Below are positions 10,931 to 24,095 of a DNA stretch of 64,000 bases, one piece after another. The translations under genes and the position numbers were made by a program. The notes under the pieces were generated by a model that saw only the letters and a list, made by a program, of their open reading frames with translations, did no database searches and was not told where the DNA came from. Origin of the DNA: Lentinula raphanica (lineage: Eukaryota > Basidiomycota > Agaricomycetes > Agaricales > Omphalotaceae); contig JANVFP010000035.1 of NCBI GenBank assembly GCA_027919835.1, forward strand, positions 186,001-250,000, given 5' to 3'. Each line of letters opens with the position of its first letter. Position 1 is the first letter of the stretch.

Positions 10931-11894
10931 GCATCGCATGAAGCATGTATTCTCCCGACTCCGTGTGCGAGAACGGGAAAGATAGTTCGAAGAAGACTTT
11001 GAAGAACATTCGGAAGAGCGGCCACTCGAGGTTGTCGGCGAGCGCGCTACGAACGGGACCTGGGTAGGCGTGGATGAAGGTGATGAGAGGGTTCTGAGCA
11101 GCGAATTCCTGGCGAGGCAAACACATTAATGGAGATGATCAGTGTTGAGAGGAAGAGATACATACCTGAAGGATGACATCCAAGTAAGCTGGAAATTGTC
11201 GACGTACTTTCCAGAACGAATATCCTTTCTTCGAAAACCCAAGATCGTCATAGTCAATGCGTTTCCCTAGCCCAGGTCCACCGACAATATACACTTTAGC
11301 ATCTTCACCTGCTTCTTTCGCTTTTTGCATGAGCGGCATGAGCTCTCTGGTAAACTTGAACCTGGCGTAATAAAGCAACACCAGCTTCGGCTCCTTCCCT
11401 TCCGATGTTTCTTCTTTATGAAAACTCCTAACAAACATCGGAGACAAGACGAGGTAGTTGATCGTCGTTAGTCTCTGGAGAAGATCGTCTATCGTTCGCT
11501 TGCATTCAGCCATCAGCGTAGCATCACAGTAGATGAATTCATGTTTCGCTCCAGGCGCAGTAGGTTTCGGAAACGAGTCTATGATGGCTTGGGCATTGGT
11601 GGCATTTCGACCGATGAGGATGATGTGAGCGTTTCCGTTGGTGTGCTTCGCGTAGGCTTCTGCCATCCCACGTCCGACTCCCGCAGTGCCCCCTAGGAAA
11701 ACGGCTACTGGAGCGGAGCGTTCCTGAGTAGACTCAGTAGAGTAAGGGGGTATATGGGATATATCATTCGCGTTGGAAGTCCGGATAGAGGTTAGATTAG
11801 AGGTTCGGCGATGGGTTTTGTAAATATAGGTTGTGAGGGTGAGAGTGAAGAGAGACGCTGCTAGCGCGAAGGACGTAGAGTTGGTGGTAGGCAT
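10931..11894 (-). pseudogene. Short-chain dehydrogenase/reductase-like gene, 3' end cut by AK element (unit 1)
   Basis: Begins at ATG 11894 with a hydrophobic segment (ALAASLFTLTLTTYIY) that could anchor the protein in a membrane. An NAD(P)-binding Rossmann start follows (FLGGTAGVGRGMAEAYAK), then IILIGRNA. One intron lies at about 11108-11164. The usual Tyr-x3-Lys catalytic pair is not evident. The second exon runs in frame until HAM at 10931 and then enters the transposon, where an artificial C-terminus of about 35 codons is read. The native end is missing, so the product is probably inactive. This unit-1 copy has an undamaged frame; the unit-2 copy does not. Confidence 0.7.
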
Positions 11895-12361
11895 GATAGC
11901 TTATAGTCCATGGAACAGCAAGAGAAACTTGGTACTTAAAGAAGAGTTGAAGGAAATGCCGACGCGACGCGTCTGTTCGGCAGGAGAATCCCACGGCTTC
12001 GGCTTATGTAAGGTCGAAAACGCGCTCAACGTCAACCGTCCTTCTACTTCCACTTCAACGAGGACTCGAGCTCTGACTCTAGAATGAAGATACAAGCTCA
12101 AGAGGTACGCTGGTTATATCTTCTGCGAGCCACGATTGCAATGTTCAACGAACATCTAGACGGCAAACGCTGATGGGTGATATGATATCAGATGTTCAAT
12201 TGAGAATCACACTGGTAAGTACCGCCTTCTATACCTAAATCTTGAGCTTCCAGACTTGCACTCACCGGCGACCGCTCAATACCTGATTACTTCAGCCCTG
12301 ATCAACTCAAGAACGAATACCCCGGACTACAGCCTTACTTGCGTTACCTCACACCCGGACC
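11895..12361. promoter_or_regulatory. Divergent promoter region between dehydrogenase-like and F-box-like genes
   Basis: 467 bp without a gene, shared by two genes transcribed away from each other. No clear TATA box or other defined site was seen. A nearly identical copy is at 27084-27550. Confidence 0.4.
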
Positions 12362-14100
12362 ATGCCAGATCTGCCCCAAGAGCTCGTCGATCGCCTCGTA
12401 GACGAGTCCTTCGACACCATCGAACATCTCAAGAACCTATCGCTCGTAGCCAAACCATGGCTTCATCGTGCTCGATATCACCTCTTTCGCTCTATCACAC
12501 TTGCTCCCAAAGATCGGAAGGAGATCGAAAACTACTACACATATCTCAAGCAACAAGCCTTACCCTCGTACAACCGCAGCAGTCGCTTCTATAATCCTCT
12601 ATCTCCCACCGACCAAAAATTCCTTCGCTCCTCGTCCAGTCGAAACTCAGAATCACAAACGTCGATTCTTTCCTCGTCACCAGCCATCCTTCCTCACGTT
12701 CGCACTCTCCGACTCGAATCTTCCATCCGCACCGGCGGCGGTCGAAAGATCCTCGCAGAGGATTACTTTGATCGATACCTAGGATTCGGTGACAACCCAG
12801 ACGACAGCTATCTCATGCGGGATGTATCATACGACGCCGAGGAGTTTTATCTCAAGCAGATGGACAGATGGTATGACATCGATCTACCATGGGGGCATTT
12901 GCATGGTATCCAAGCGTTGCCGTTCAGGAACCTCCGGTCTGTCTATATCCAGTGGAGTTTGTTCAGCTGGACATTACCCCTCGTCGATGATTATGAACCG
13001 CTGTATTTTGATGAGTCACCTCTCTCGACCGATCCCATGTGGCAGGATCATTCGCCTGGATATCAGCTGGCGATGTTCCTCAAGTCCTGCGCTGATACCC
13101 TTGACCATGTCTTCATTGACGAGTATCCCGGTTTTTGTCTGGCTCAGTATACTTCGACACATAATGCAGATGCTCTGTTGGATCTTATAATACAGAACTC
13201 TCCAACACCAAGTCGCTCTGCCTTGGAGGACTTTATACACCTCACACGTCTGCCTCATTCGACGAAGCCACTAATCTCGTCCCAAATCATCACAACATCG
13301 TCGATCCCCCTTCCGAACCTTTGACCAAGCGAAACCCGCCAATCTATCCTTCTGGTGAGGAGATCCATATGTTCTTCGGAGGTTTTCGGTTCGATATATA
13401 CCTGTCGCGACGGTCATCTATCTCAACGAGTTATCAGCGTGTCTCTGGAGCGTCTTTTTCTCCGCGGGTTCGATGAAGAATCGTCGCTCTTGATCGAAGA
13501 CGCGCTGTTCAACAGCGATATGATCTCTTTGCAGAAAATAACCCATCTGGCGTTATCCGCAATGCCGGCTACCTTTGATTATGCATTCCTCTTTTCCAAG
13601 CTACGTCATACGTTGACGCATCTCACATTGGACATAGACGAATCCAGTGAGTGTTTATCTTTCTTATCTCTCATTCAATCGAGACTGACGCTCCCTCACC
13701 CGCACAGCCCACAGCCTCAAACTCCGCTTCTCCTACTTCCCTTCTCTCGAACACCTCCAATTCATCTCATACTCCGTTCTATACCACTCAAGTCTCAACT
13801 CCATCCTATCTTCTCTCTCCGACGCCTCACAACGCGGTTCCGGTCGCACCCTCAAATCCTCCATCTTGGCTTCAGCAACGCCTTGAGGGACTCACCGGTA
13901 CCTTCTATCGAGAATTATCTGCAAGTGTCGGAAGCAGATACGTACTTACCCAACATGCTTCGGACCTCGTCGATCCAGGATGGGGTAAAGTTCGCGGTAG
14001 TCACGATGAATATGTCGCAGGGCGATTTTGCGCGGCTATTACCGAATACGTTTGCGACAGGATGTTTGAGGTGGAGGAGACAGATCGGTGGTGGATGTAG
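12362..14100 (+). pseudogene. F-box-like gene, frameshifted copy (unit 1)
   Basis: Copy of the gene at 27551-29293. The N-terminus (LPQELVDRLVDESFDT, then LSLVAKPWLHRARYHLF) looks like the F-box of basidiomycete F-box/LRR proteins. At about 13201 one C is missing relative to the other copy, shifting the frame. Further single-base losses lie near 13363, 13858 and 14069. All are in short runs of one base, so they may be sequencing errors rather than real mutations. Confidence 0.65.
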
Positions 14101-14476
14101 TGTTTGTTTGTCATACTCGGACTGTAGGAGCTGCGACAGAGGTAGGTCTTCATGACTTTTTCCATATCTCATCAGCCTAATGGTGCTCAGTTTAGCTTCG
14201 GTAAACGAATATCATATCTGGCATGTTTCGGTGTACAAACTAAAGTAGTGCATCCTATCTGACATGACTCTGCACTGACTACTGATGACGCAAACGGGGA
14301 GGCAGTGATGTGATCGACATATCTCTGGCCTGATCCATTTCTTGTAGAGTGTTCACGGAAATACCCATTGGGCATGACCTGCACATAGGGAAATTTTTCT
14401 TTTTCCCTAGGTGAGACATGTTTTACAATTGCAGCCCAATACCAGTTCTGTAGGATAAATTCAATCATCTGACATG
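14101..14476. other. 3' flank of the aspartyl-protease-like gene (unit 1 copy)
   Basis: This strip ends in GACATG at 14471-14476, the target site of the AK element. It corresponds to the sequence beyond the end of the protease-like gene at the intact locus (29294-29671). A reverse-strand frame (14187-14537) is open here but not in the second copy, which differs by single-base runs. I recognise no gene. Confidence 0.5.
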
Positions 14477-14717
14477 TACCGCAAGCGGGAGTTAGTTGCC
14501 TCTTAACCGAGAATTTGCCGGACTCCGGGCTATTCATTCCGGGATTTTCGGTGTTGTTTCCGGTGATGACTCATTCTTGTGACATATCATTATGTATGTA
14601 TTATATCTGGAGCATCTTGTTTCGAGCCACCAACCATGCCCCCGAGAAAGTCAACCAGCATATGCCTAATCGTACGCTCAATGAGGTTCCTGCATACATT
14701 CATAATAGTTGACATCT

Positions 14718-16494
14718 ATGTTGTTTGTAGCACCAAAGGAAGCTTTGAAACACATTATCGAGCAGCTATGGAGATTATCAGTTGCGGACACAGAAGCTGT
14801 TGAAATCTTGAAGGAATACTATGATACTGACACTTATGGCCTCAGGTCCGTATCTATTGATGACAATCTCATGATATATCTTCTTCATTGATAAAATACA
14901 CTCCACAGTGTTTTCACGTACCGGATATGGCTGAAAGAGTGGGTTACCTTTCAACCCGAAAGCAAAATCACGATGAGGATCGATCCGCCATGGATCGAGA
15001 AGATCAAGCAGCGATTTCCAACAAAAGGTGCAGATGGTGTGGCGGATCATGTTGAGCTTGGAATATGGAGTGAAAGCACCACGGTGAATTCCTTTGGATT
15101 CATGATTTTTCATGGAGTCTAATTGCAATGATAGGCAGCTAATTCTTCAAGTTCTTCGTAGATTGACCTGAGGCAGTTGCTGCTCGGCGTGGCAATAAAT
15201 TCAAGCGTCGTATATACTATGCTGCTGGAGTGCATGATATGGTTTGCATTGATCAGCATGATAAATTCATGCGATTTGGTTTGCGGTTCACAATGCTATT
15301 GATCCTTTCAGTGGCTATAACCACTGCTGAAGTGTTGGTGGACCAACAAGAATCCCATCTTGATCAATAGCTACTACCTTGAGGCTTTTCGCAAAGAAGG
15401 TGATGCACAGTGTGCTGGTATGTGTGATTTCTACATGAACTTCCTAGACTGATAATATGTAGCGTATATTCCACTCACTATGAGAGTGATCCAGGAACTG
15501 AAAATTTCGGATCGCCAATATGCATACTGAATCAGACAATCTCTCGACCCCAATCTTCGTGGTACCCTTCAGCACCGGTTCATGCGTAAAAAGAAGAATA
15601 TCAAGTCAGAAATCAACTGGTCCGTATATAGGCGCGACTTCGCTCCAGGCTTTGAAAAGCTTTTCAACGAAGGCCTTCTTTCTGGCTTATATGATCCTGA
15701 CAAACCTAGAATGGTCAGTAAAGTTACAATCAAATATTTCCTCATTTAAGAATTTTCACTTGTAGTCTAGTTTTCCGCCAGATTGCTATACCGTTCATGC
15801 AGCCGTGAATGTGATGCATGGATGAATCGGCGAAATCACTCTAAGCCAAGAGCAGATCGTACTAAAGTGTTACCGAATGGTATTCCTGCTCTCATCCAAA
15901 AGTTCCACACCGCTATGGAGCTGTAAGCTTCAAGGTATGTTACTGCATCACTGTTGTATTGTTTAATCCACTTAGCTTTTAAAAGATTGGTGTTTCCGAA
16001 GAACTCCTTCATGAAATGGAAACAAATATACCCCTGCAGACCATCCTGTCTTTCAGCTCACACACCTGAATTCAACCGACAAGCAAACTATTTCCTGATA
16101 CAGGAACTAGGTTCTCCCGATATCACTATGGAGTCATTCTGGACTGTGTACAGTCAATTGCTTGCTTTGTTCCACTCGGCCACTGCGAATGATCCTTTGC
16201 TCAGCAGAGAAGTTGAAGAGATTGCAAAAGAGGATCAACGGATAGATTCCGAGTGGTTGATCTCATGCCAGGACAGCAAGAGTTGCGATATAATGGAAAA
16301 GTTATTGGTCAGGAGGGACTAACTGCTGAAGAAATCAATGATCCATTTTTCCGACATGATAGTGAAACTATCTGTAGTTGATTTACAGATGAAGAAGATA
16401 GTGGTAGTGGTGATGACAGCTCCGATCTGGTGCTTGATGTTTCGGATTTCACAGATGAGTCCGAAAAAGAGGTTGCTAATTCACTGTTACCATG
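14718..16494 (+). pseudogene. Integrase-core DDE transposase, frameshifted copy (truncated AK copy 2)
   Basis: Same gene as 29914-31713 but broken by many one-base deletions, for example near 15285, 15325, 15440, 15484 and 15703, and an extra base near 15803. The three catalytic regions are recognisable only in separate frames. The damage is almost all loss of one base and stops abruptly near 16400, so poor consensus quality is a plausible cause. Confidence 0.8.
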
Positions 16495-16890
16495 AGCTCA
16501 GATGTAATCATACTCACACCAAAATTTGACACTATGATCCACATATCTGTAAGACTCTTTTGCATACTTCTCTTGATCTTAGTGGTAGAAGCCTGACTGT
16601 GTAGACACAAATTGATAAATAATATCAGATATTATTACGAAACAGAGTATTAAGAACTCGGAGGAAGAGTACCATTAATAGATCAGATAAAATGATAAAG
16701 TGAAGGGTATAGACTCTGAGAGTAGAATTGTAACGAGTGATACGAGAATGAGTGAGAAGCCAGGAATGTAAGGTTTGGAATGAATGGATATGAGATAGAA
16801 GCTTGCAAAGATTAATGAGCGTGGCATGAATATATAAATAATATATCATATCAATAGCAGAAGATGAAAGGAAATCATTGTTCAGGTATT

Positions 16891-17199
16891 TCAAGTGAAG
16901 TCCTCACGAGATGGCATGTAATATTCGCAAAATTCATTACCCTTGCACTCATGAGTTTCCAGTAGAGTGTCAAAAGCAACATTTCCACGGGCGAAGAGTT
17001 GCTTTCCAAGTACACTGAGAGTAAGGACATTAGACATGAGTTTAGTTCCAGAAATAGATACGCACGGGTGGGTAATGATTTGGGGGTCTGTCAACAAGTC
17101 ACCAGCACCCTGGAAATCACTAGTAAAGGCGAGCTTGGCTGTGTGAACATACTGGACATGCTGAGCAAAGGCAAGAAAACGTGCGCAGAGATTCTTCTC
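16891..17199 (-). pseudogene. Alpha-kinase gene, 3' fragment (copy 2)
   Basis: Same as 1641-1949, including the microhomology junction at its 5' side. The non-coding strip 16495-16890 matches the intergenic strip of the element. Confidence 0.85.
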
Positions 17200-18792
17200 G
17201 TCGGTGATTCCCAAGGATACAGTCTTCGCAAGTGTCTCGACTTTGGGCAGTTATTTCAAGACCATCGACAAGGGTAGAGGCATTTGAGATACGATGTATC
17301 CCCGCATGTGCGAATCGTCGGTGCCAGAGCTTTATGTCTCCAGGAGAGTACAAGGATCGAGCGGCAAGAGCAGTCGGAACGTTGCAGGTGAGGGATCCTT
17401 CGATCAGATATAGACCATTTGCTAATCTCCCTTCGAAGACCGCAGACCCGTTTGGCTCGTGAAAGACCATCCTCCCATCGCCGATAACAACCTTCCATTT
17501 CAACTTGTCTAATGCTCCAACTGATATGAGATTAGAGGCGATATCAGGGGCATGGAGGACATTGCGGAACGTGAGGAGGTGAGCAACATTTTTGTAGACA
17601 ACTCGAATCTCTACGTCTCCTACTCCGATGATTGGGAAGTTTACACCTTCTTTAGAAGAATTTCCGGTCGACCCTGTCTTCGGCGTATAGGTCTTGAACG
17701 ATTCGCGGTCGCGAAAGAAGTGCGCTGACGCTCCTGTGTCGGCAAACGTCCTGATTGGTCCCGGCGCTCGAACGTTGAGTGCAGTATGTACGACGGTTGT
17801 GAGAGCATAGTGGCTACCCGGTGCGATCGTTTCGGGAGTGTTGGCTTGGTTGGCAACTGGAGTGTTCAGGAGTGGCGCATCCCTCTTCCCCTTCCACCAT
17901 TTCGGGTACTGCCCTTGTTTTCCCCACCCAGTTTCCAACAGTTTTCGATTGTATGACCTCTCCCACGACAATTGGTATTGGTACACACCAGATCTGGATT
18001 CGCCGGCCCCTTCCCGCTCGATCCCGCGTTACCTCGGGACTGTCCTTGGGCGATCAACGCCTTCAGCTCAGCCACTTCCGCTTGGAGAGCAGTCACCTTG
18101 TCGGGGGCAAACACACTCGACGATTGGGCATTCGCTCCCCCTCCTATGTGCATGTAGTACTCGTCCAAACGGGATACGATGGTGTTAAAGTTCCGTTCGC
18201 TCATGAGCGACCCCGTGTATACAGCCCACACCGGATTACGAGGAAAGGAGTCGAGGAATATGGTAATGAATTGTTCGTTTGTTATACTTGCTCCTGAATC
18301 TTTTGCTTCTTTCAGGAGAAGTCGCATTTTTTCGGCATAGCCTCCTTCCCCCGCTACCTTCATCCCTTCTTCGGGATACCTACACGCACGAAGGTTATCT
18401 TCCTTCCGCTGTCTCGCAATTGTCGCGACATGCACGAACTCAGTCTTTAGGTATTCCCAAAGCTCGTGTGAGTTAAGTCCTCGGGGAATACCTAATCCAT
18501 CCGGATTTTTGATATTCGACCATAGAGTTAGATACGCGACAGATTCTCGTAGGTCGTATTCAAGCGGAGTCGGATTAGGATCGTTGACAGCAGTCGGTAC
18601 AGTAAGTGTCGTGTATGGTGAAGGAGTGTTATGAGGATTGGTAACCCGCCCTTCCCAGTATAGGTCAAGGCCTCGGAGTCGACCTGTGGGAAGCATTATG
18701 TCTTTGAAAGATACAAAGTTCTCCCCATTGAAGCGTTGATCTTCAGGGAGATACTGTATCGAAGTATAGCTGCTCGAGGTCGTGGAAGTCAT
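17200..18792 (-). pseudogene. Copia-1 gag-pol, truncated and frameshifted (unit 2)
   Basis: Starts at 18792 with the same gag. The frame is lost just after the zinc knuckle because of a one-base deletion in a C run near 17923, and is then truncated at 17200 in the integrase zinc domain like the unit-1 copy. Confidence 0.88.
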
Positions 18793-18905
18793 CGTGGCTT
18801 AACCACTTATTTTTCCAACTCTTTTCGGGTATGTAAGTTCTGTGAGTCTTCTATTTCCTGTTGATCGCGATTTTTGTGCAGGTCTAAAGCGCGGGGCCCA
18901 TAACC

Positions 18906-19312
18906 TGACGAAAGGAGTACAGTAAGTACGACGATACTCAGACGATCCACAGGATGTGGTAAACGACTCGTATTCTGAGTACATTACCTGACGAAAGGAG
19001 TACAGTAAGTACGACGATACTGTAAGTACTCAGTAAGTATAGTCCAATATATATAAAGTATATGAGAATACACACCTCAGACGATCCACAGGATGTGGTA
19101 AACGACTGAGGTGCGAAAAGAGGGAATTTGTGTATAAGAGAAAAGTCGGAAGTAAAAGTTGAAACAACGAAAATTTATGAAACCATATGTATGAGTATAG
19201 CCTCGAAGAGGCATCGTCCGAATCATTGTAAGTACGGCCGTAGGAGTCCGACCAGCGTTCTCTGACCTTTTGGTAGGGTTCGTCTGAGGACTTCACCCGC
19301 ATATATTCAACA
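18906..19312 (-). repeat. Copia-1 5' LTR (unit 2 copy)
   Basis: 407 bp, TG..CA ends, same as 3658-4064. The primer site lies directly inward. Confidence 0.9.
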
Positions 19313-20600
19313 CCTATGTTACGGAGGAACTGGATATGTTTGTAAGTTTCATAATTGACACTGATGCTCAATGTTGATTTAGAAAACAGTAGTCCAAAAT
19401 GGACCTCTTAATTCTGGAATAACTGCTACACTTTATGGGTGGGACTGGGCAAAGCATGATCGTTCAAGAAAAGGATTCAAAATTTATGATGCCTTTGATT
19501 TTGCTATTGCAGCCAATACCCTAATTGTAGCAGATGGATATCATGGAAACATAGGTCTTGCTCCCAGACAGTCAGTTATTCAGACTCATGCCACCACTGA
19601 AATTACAAGTATAGCTAATGGGTAATTATTGCAGAGGGGATGTACAAACCAAGAACAGCAGAGTTTGTTTCTTAATCTTGCTCAGTCTTGATATGTTATT
19701 GACTATTTGTTGAAATATTTCAGAACTTCCTTGCTTCAATGAGAGTAGCCCGACAAAATCAAGATGTAGGATCTTATTTGAAATTCGGAATTGTTCTCCA
19801 TAACTAATTCTGAATATGTACCCGCAGTGTTCTGCATTTATTATCCGGCTTGCCTATCCAGGACACTCGAACAACCATCAGAGTGAAACAATGCCAGTTC
19901 TTCATTGCAATGTAACATTTTTATGGTACTGATGAGTTTATAGTCGCAGTGTCATCTCCTTTGGTCATCAGTTTCCCTTTCAAGCACCTGATAACCCCGA
20001 TACTCACTTTAGCCCTCGGATTCCGACTGTTTCGCATACTAATAAGCGGCCCCTTTCTTGGACTGTCAAGCTTTTCAGAATTGGGATTCGAAAATATGGC
20101 ACAGAATTTGCATGGATTGATATGAGCAATGAACCTTCAGCTACTGGTCCGACTGGAAGTCGAAAAGGGATTGACATACTGATGGACACAGGTGTGTATA
20201 ATTAGCTTCAATCAAGAAAATTTGTTGTTACTCACTTGTGCTCATGTGTCTCTTACACAGGAAATCCATTGAGTGTTCTCCCTGACCATGTGTTGTCCAA
20301 GATCCAGTCAGATGACAAATGGCAGAGCCCAAAATCAAGTATCTCAACAGGTCAAAGAGCAAATGCCCTGTCTGAGATGCTCGTTGGCTTCGAATTCAAG
20401 GGGAGGTTCCAATGTGTGATGGTCGAGGTTCGTGCATTGGAGTTCTGTCTTGGCCTCCTCGAGTAGGGGCAGGAGATAGAGTGAATATAGAATACAACAA
20501 TATCAAGGGAACCGCAGAGAAAAACTATACCCTGGGTCAAGTGGGCTTTTCACTTCCTGTCATTCATGTCTACCGCAAGCGGGAGTTAGTTGCCTCTTAA
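19313..20600 (+). pseudogene. Aspartyl-protease-like gene, 3' half (unit 2 copy)
   Basis: Same as 4065-5356. The frame is additionally broken near 20396-20415 by loss of single bases in a stretch that reads FEFQGEGSNVVMVEV in the other copies. It ends inside the terminal repeat of the following AK element. Confidence 0.68.
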
Positions 20601-20743
20601 CCGAGAATTTGGCCGGACTCCGGCTATTCATTCTGGGATTTTCGGTATTGTTTCCGGTGATGACAAACACTGAATAACTTGGTCTAGACAGGGCTATATG
20701 TCAACGTAGTTTGACAACGTTTATTTGCCCTCTTGCATTCCTT

Positions 20744-20997
20744 CTTCCTAGACACTCATGGTCTCCGGACAGGTGCTTGCTCATGCATGGGCGCAGGTGT
20801 CATTTCCTCCTTCCTAGACACTCATGGTCTCCGGACTAGGTGCTTGCTCATGCATGGGCGCAGTGTCATTTCCTCCTTCCTAGACACTCATGGCTCGACT
20901 AGGTGCTTGCTCATGCATGGGCGCAGGTGTCATTCTCCTTCTAGACACTCATGGTCCGGACTGGTGCTTGCTCATGCATGGGCGCAGGTGTCATTTC
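20744..20997. repeat. Minisatellite, degraded 4 x 67 bp (AK copy b)
   Basis: The same four units as at 5501-5768, shortened by scattered one- and two-base losses to about 254 bp. Confidence 0.88.
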
Positions 20998-21269
20998 TCA
21001 TTCCAACTCGCATATTCACTGCCTTACTACCTGCTGTATAAACTAATATGTTCGTGGCGGCCTCATCCATCGCCTGCAATGAATCTTAAAGAATGCACCA
21101 AAAGACTTGTTGCTGTAATACTGAGGACATCGGCTGTCTTAGAGGTTGACCGGTACCGGTCAAAGCTTGCCGACGTTGTTCAATGTTGACCCTGAATGTT
21201 GAACACGGAGAATTGAAAGTGCATCGCTGTTTCATTCTGTCCTTCACTCTATCCTTTCTTCTCATTTTC

Positions 21270-23702
21270 ATGGATGGAGCTGCCCTTGAGGCCTCTATCA
21301 CTGATGCTCAGACAGCATATTGTGAGCGGTGCTCTAAACCACTTCAACCTGCTCAGAAGGCCCTATTTGTGAGATCTGCAACACGAGGGAACCGCAGAGT
21401 GTGCGTTGACTGCTACAAACATTATGAGACGAAGAAGAAGCAGCCATCTTTGTCTACTGCAGGCCGTGAGTTCCATGCCTCCATGCTAATGCTGTCCGCT
21501 CATCCGCTATCTGATGACTTCAGGCTCCACTTAACTCCAAAGTTCAAGTCAGTCACACCAATAGGTATGGATATAAGGGAAAATGTGAACCGGGCACAGA
21601 GAGGAGGTATGTACTCATATGCTTATATATGTCTACTGAACCTAATGCGTGACGCGCAATGTGTGTTAGAGTTCGAAGGCACTAAAATCGTCAAAGCAAT
21701 TTCAGTCGCAAGACCTTGGCGCCACTGCCGCCGAACATGCCTTCGACTCACAGCTCCCATTTCCTGAACATCTCCGCTCTCGTCTCAGCGGCACTCTGGT
21801 TACAACGAAGCCCATGACCTATACAAGCAATGTCAGCAGTTCTATCACGAGCGAGCAATGTCAGCTGGATATACCGAGTTCATCACCTTGCATGCCGCAG
21901 TATGTCACGTATCGACAAATACGAAATTCAAAGCTGTTGGGGTATGTGACTCTTGCTATGGCTGAATGCTTGTTTTTATAACAATTATCCATCCAGGATG
22001 TTCTAGCTGTGATACCCATATCAGTCCTCATATCGGCTGTCATGATCTTCACTCCATCCTCTACATGTACCTCCTTCCAAAATGGCGAAATATTCTCGTA
22101 ACGTCAAACTTCTCATATCAGATACAACGCTAGCAAATGATCAGCATGCCGACATTCCCCGGATTCCGGACATCAATGCTATCAAAGACAAGTGCTTTGT
22201 CTCGAAGGACCGAAGCGAGCTCAAACCATCGTCACAAAGCCCTTAAAGTTATTCCTTCATGTCGACTCTCAGTTGGTTGGGGAAGCCGAGTTCCGCCGTT
22301 TGCAGTACAGTGAGCAGGATGCACCCGAAGTCAGTGCGACATTGACCCATGTCTGTAATTGTTCATAGTTTTGATTCGAGGAGAGTGTTACTGATACCTG
22401 TTCATTTCAGATGCAGATGGCGTCGGTATCAACAAGCATGACTCAATCGAAACCAAAACGGAAGCGCTCCGTCAAAGACTCAGCTACTCACAAACTTATG
22501 TCCATTTCCGAGTCTGGAGTGATGACAACTACACTCCAGTGACAAAGAAAACCAAGCGCGACATATGTGAAACTGCTCTGGTATGTCTTTCAATATGAAC
22601 ATTACATACATTTCAAATGACATGCGTTCAAGAGTATCAATGAAACACATGGTCGTCCTCCAGCCACAGTCTTCCGTCCTGTCTCGATGCCTGAGCCCCT
22701 CAGTCCTGGTGTGATTCGCTCGGTACTAAGCCAGCAGAGTATCTCACGAGCAAGGTCTAAACTCAGTATGTTTTGTCCAATATTTCATTGCTTGTTTTCA
22801 AACTCACTCTTTCTTAGTGACATTGTCGTGCACGGTCTATCCTCTTCCTCGATGGTCATGGTCGGAGCTTGTAAAGGAGCCCGTCAAGTGCCAAGATCTT
22901 CGTGCCAATTTCGAAGGAAAAGAACTCAGTGTGACACTCGACACAAATCAAAAATCACGCCAGGGTTCATTTAAGATGGCCCTTACTGATTGTGTCACTT
23001 CCGAAGTGATTGTTGGTGCTTCCACTAGTGTCTGCCTCAAACGCTGCTTCATCCGGAGCTCAGATGGAGGAGTCGCACAGTTACCAGAAGATCGACAATA
23101 TCACGAACTTTCAATCGAACTGAATTGCATCCTGTGGGCAAAGGTACTTCTTGACCTTGTTTATGCCTTCATGTCACAAGTCGACGCCATGCGCTGCTCA
23201 CAACCACGATTTCTGTCCCGCGACTCCGTTTGTGGATGCCGCATTAGTCATTGCCAGGCGAGAGGATCATGAGGAGTTTTACATGATGGAGGAATGTATT
23301 GGCGGGATGGCTGTAACGATTGGCCATTCCTCAAATACATTTGCAACAATTGGCGCACCCTATTCTGGTTGATACTACCTCTCCGCGTGCATCTGAGAAG
23401 AATCTCTGCGCACGTTTTCTTGCCTTTGCTCAGCATGTCCAGTATGTTCACACAGCCAAGCTCGCCTTTACTAGTGATTTCCAGGGTGCTGGTGACTTGT
23501 TGACAGACCCCCAAATCATTACCCACCGTGCGTATCTATTTCTGGAACTAAACTCATGTCTAATGTCCTTACTCTCAGTGTACTTGGAAAGCAACTCTTC
23601 GCCCGTGGAAATGTTGCTTTTGACACTCTACTGGAAACTCATGAGTGCAAGGGTAATGAATTTTGCGAATATTACATGCCATCTCGTGAGGACTTCACTT
23701 GA
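21270..23702 (+). pseudogene. Alpha-kinase gene, frameshifted copy (AK copy b)
   Basis: Counterpart of 6040-8492 with small deletions, for example near 21532, 21555, 21705, 21799, 22014, 22086, 22157, 22206, 22516, 23213 and 23230. The zinc motif and the C-lobe motifs remain readable in pieces. If the losses are sequencing errors, the gene could be intact in reality. Confidence 0.75.
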
Positions 23703-24095
23703 AATACCTGAACAATGATTTCCTTTCATCTTCTGCTATTGATATGATATATTATTTATATATTCATGCCACGCTCATTAATCTTTGCAAGCTTCTATCT
23801 CATATCCATTCATTCCAAACCTTACATTCCTGGCTTCTCACTCATTCTCGTATCACTCGTTACAATTCTACTCTCAGAGTCTATACCCTTCACTTATCAT
23901 TTTATCTGATCTATTAATGTACTCTTCCTCCGAGTTCTTAATACTCTGTTTCGTAATAATATCTGATATTTTTATCAATTTGTGTCTACACAGTCAGGCT
24001 TCTACCACTAAGATCAAGAGAAGTATGCAAAAGAGTCTTACAGATACGTGGATCATAGTGTTCAAATTTTGGTGTGAGTATGATTACATCTGAGC

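Larger units (their letters stand above)
14477..17199 (+). mobile_element. AK element, truncated copy 2
   Basis: Begins with the terminal repeat TACCGCAAGC directly after GACATG, carries the transposase gene and the 3' end of the kinase, and stops at the same kinase/copia junction as copy 1 (17198-17199). The first 2 kb contain many single-base deletions relative to the other copies; the part from about 16400 onward is clean. Confidence 0.88.
17200..19312 (-). mobile_element. Copia-1 element, 5' half (unit 2 copy)
   Basis: Same extent as 1950-4064: partial integrase, protease, gag, leader, primer site and LTR. One C is missing at about 17923 relative to the other copies, which breaks the frame. 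Confidence 0.9.

Noticed and set aside
14187..14537. 116-codon minus-strand gene next to the truncated AK copy
   Set aside because: The frame is open only because of single-base differences from the sister copy at 29380-29720 and it crosses the transposon end; not supported as a gene.
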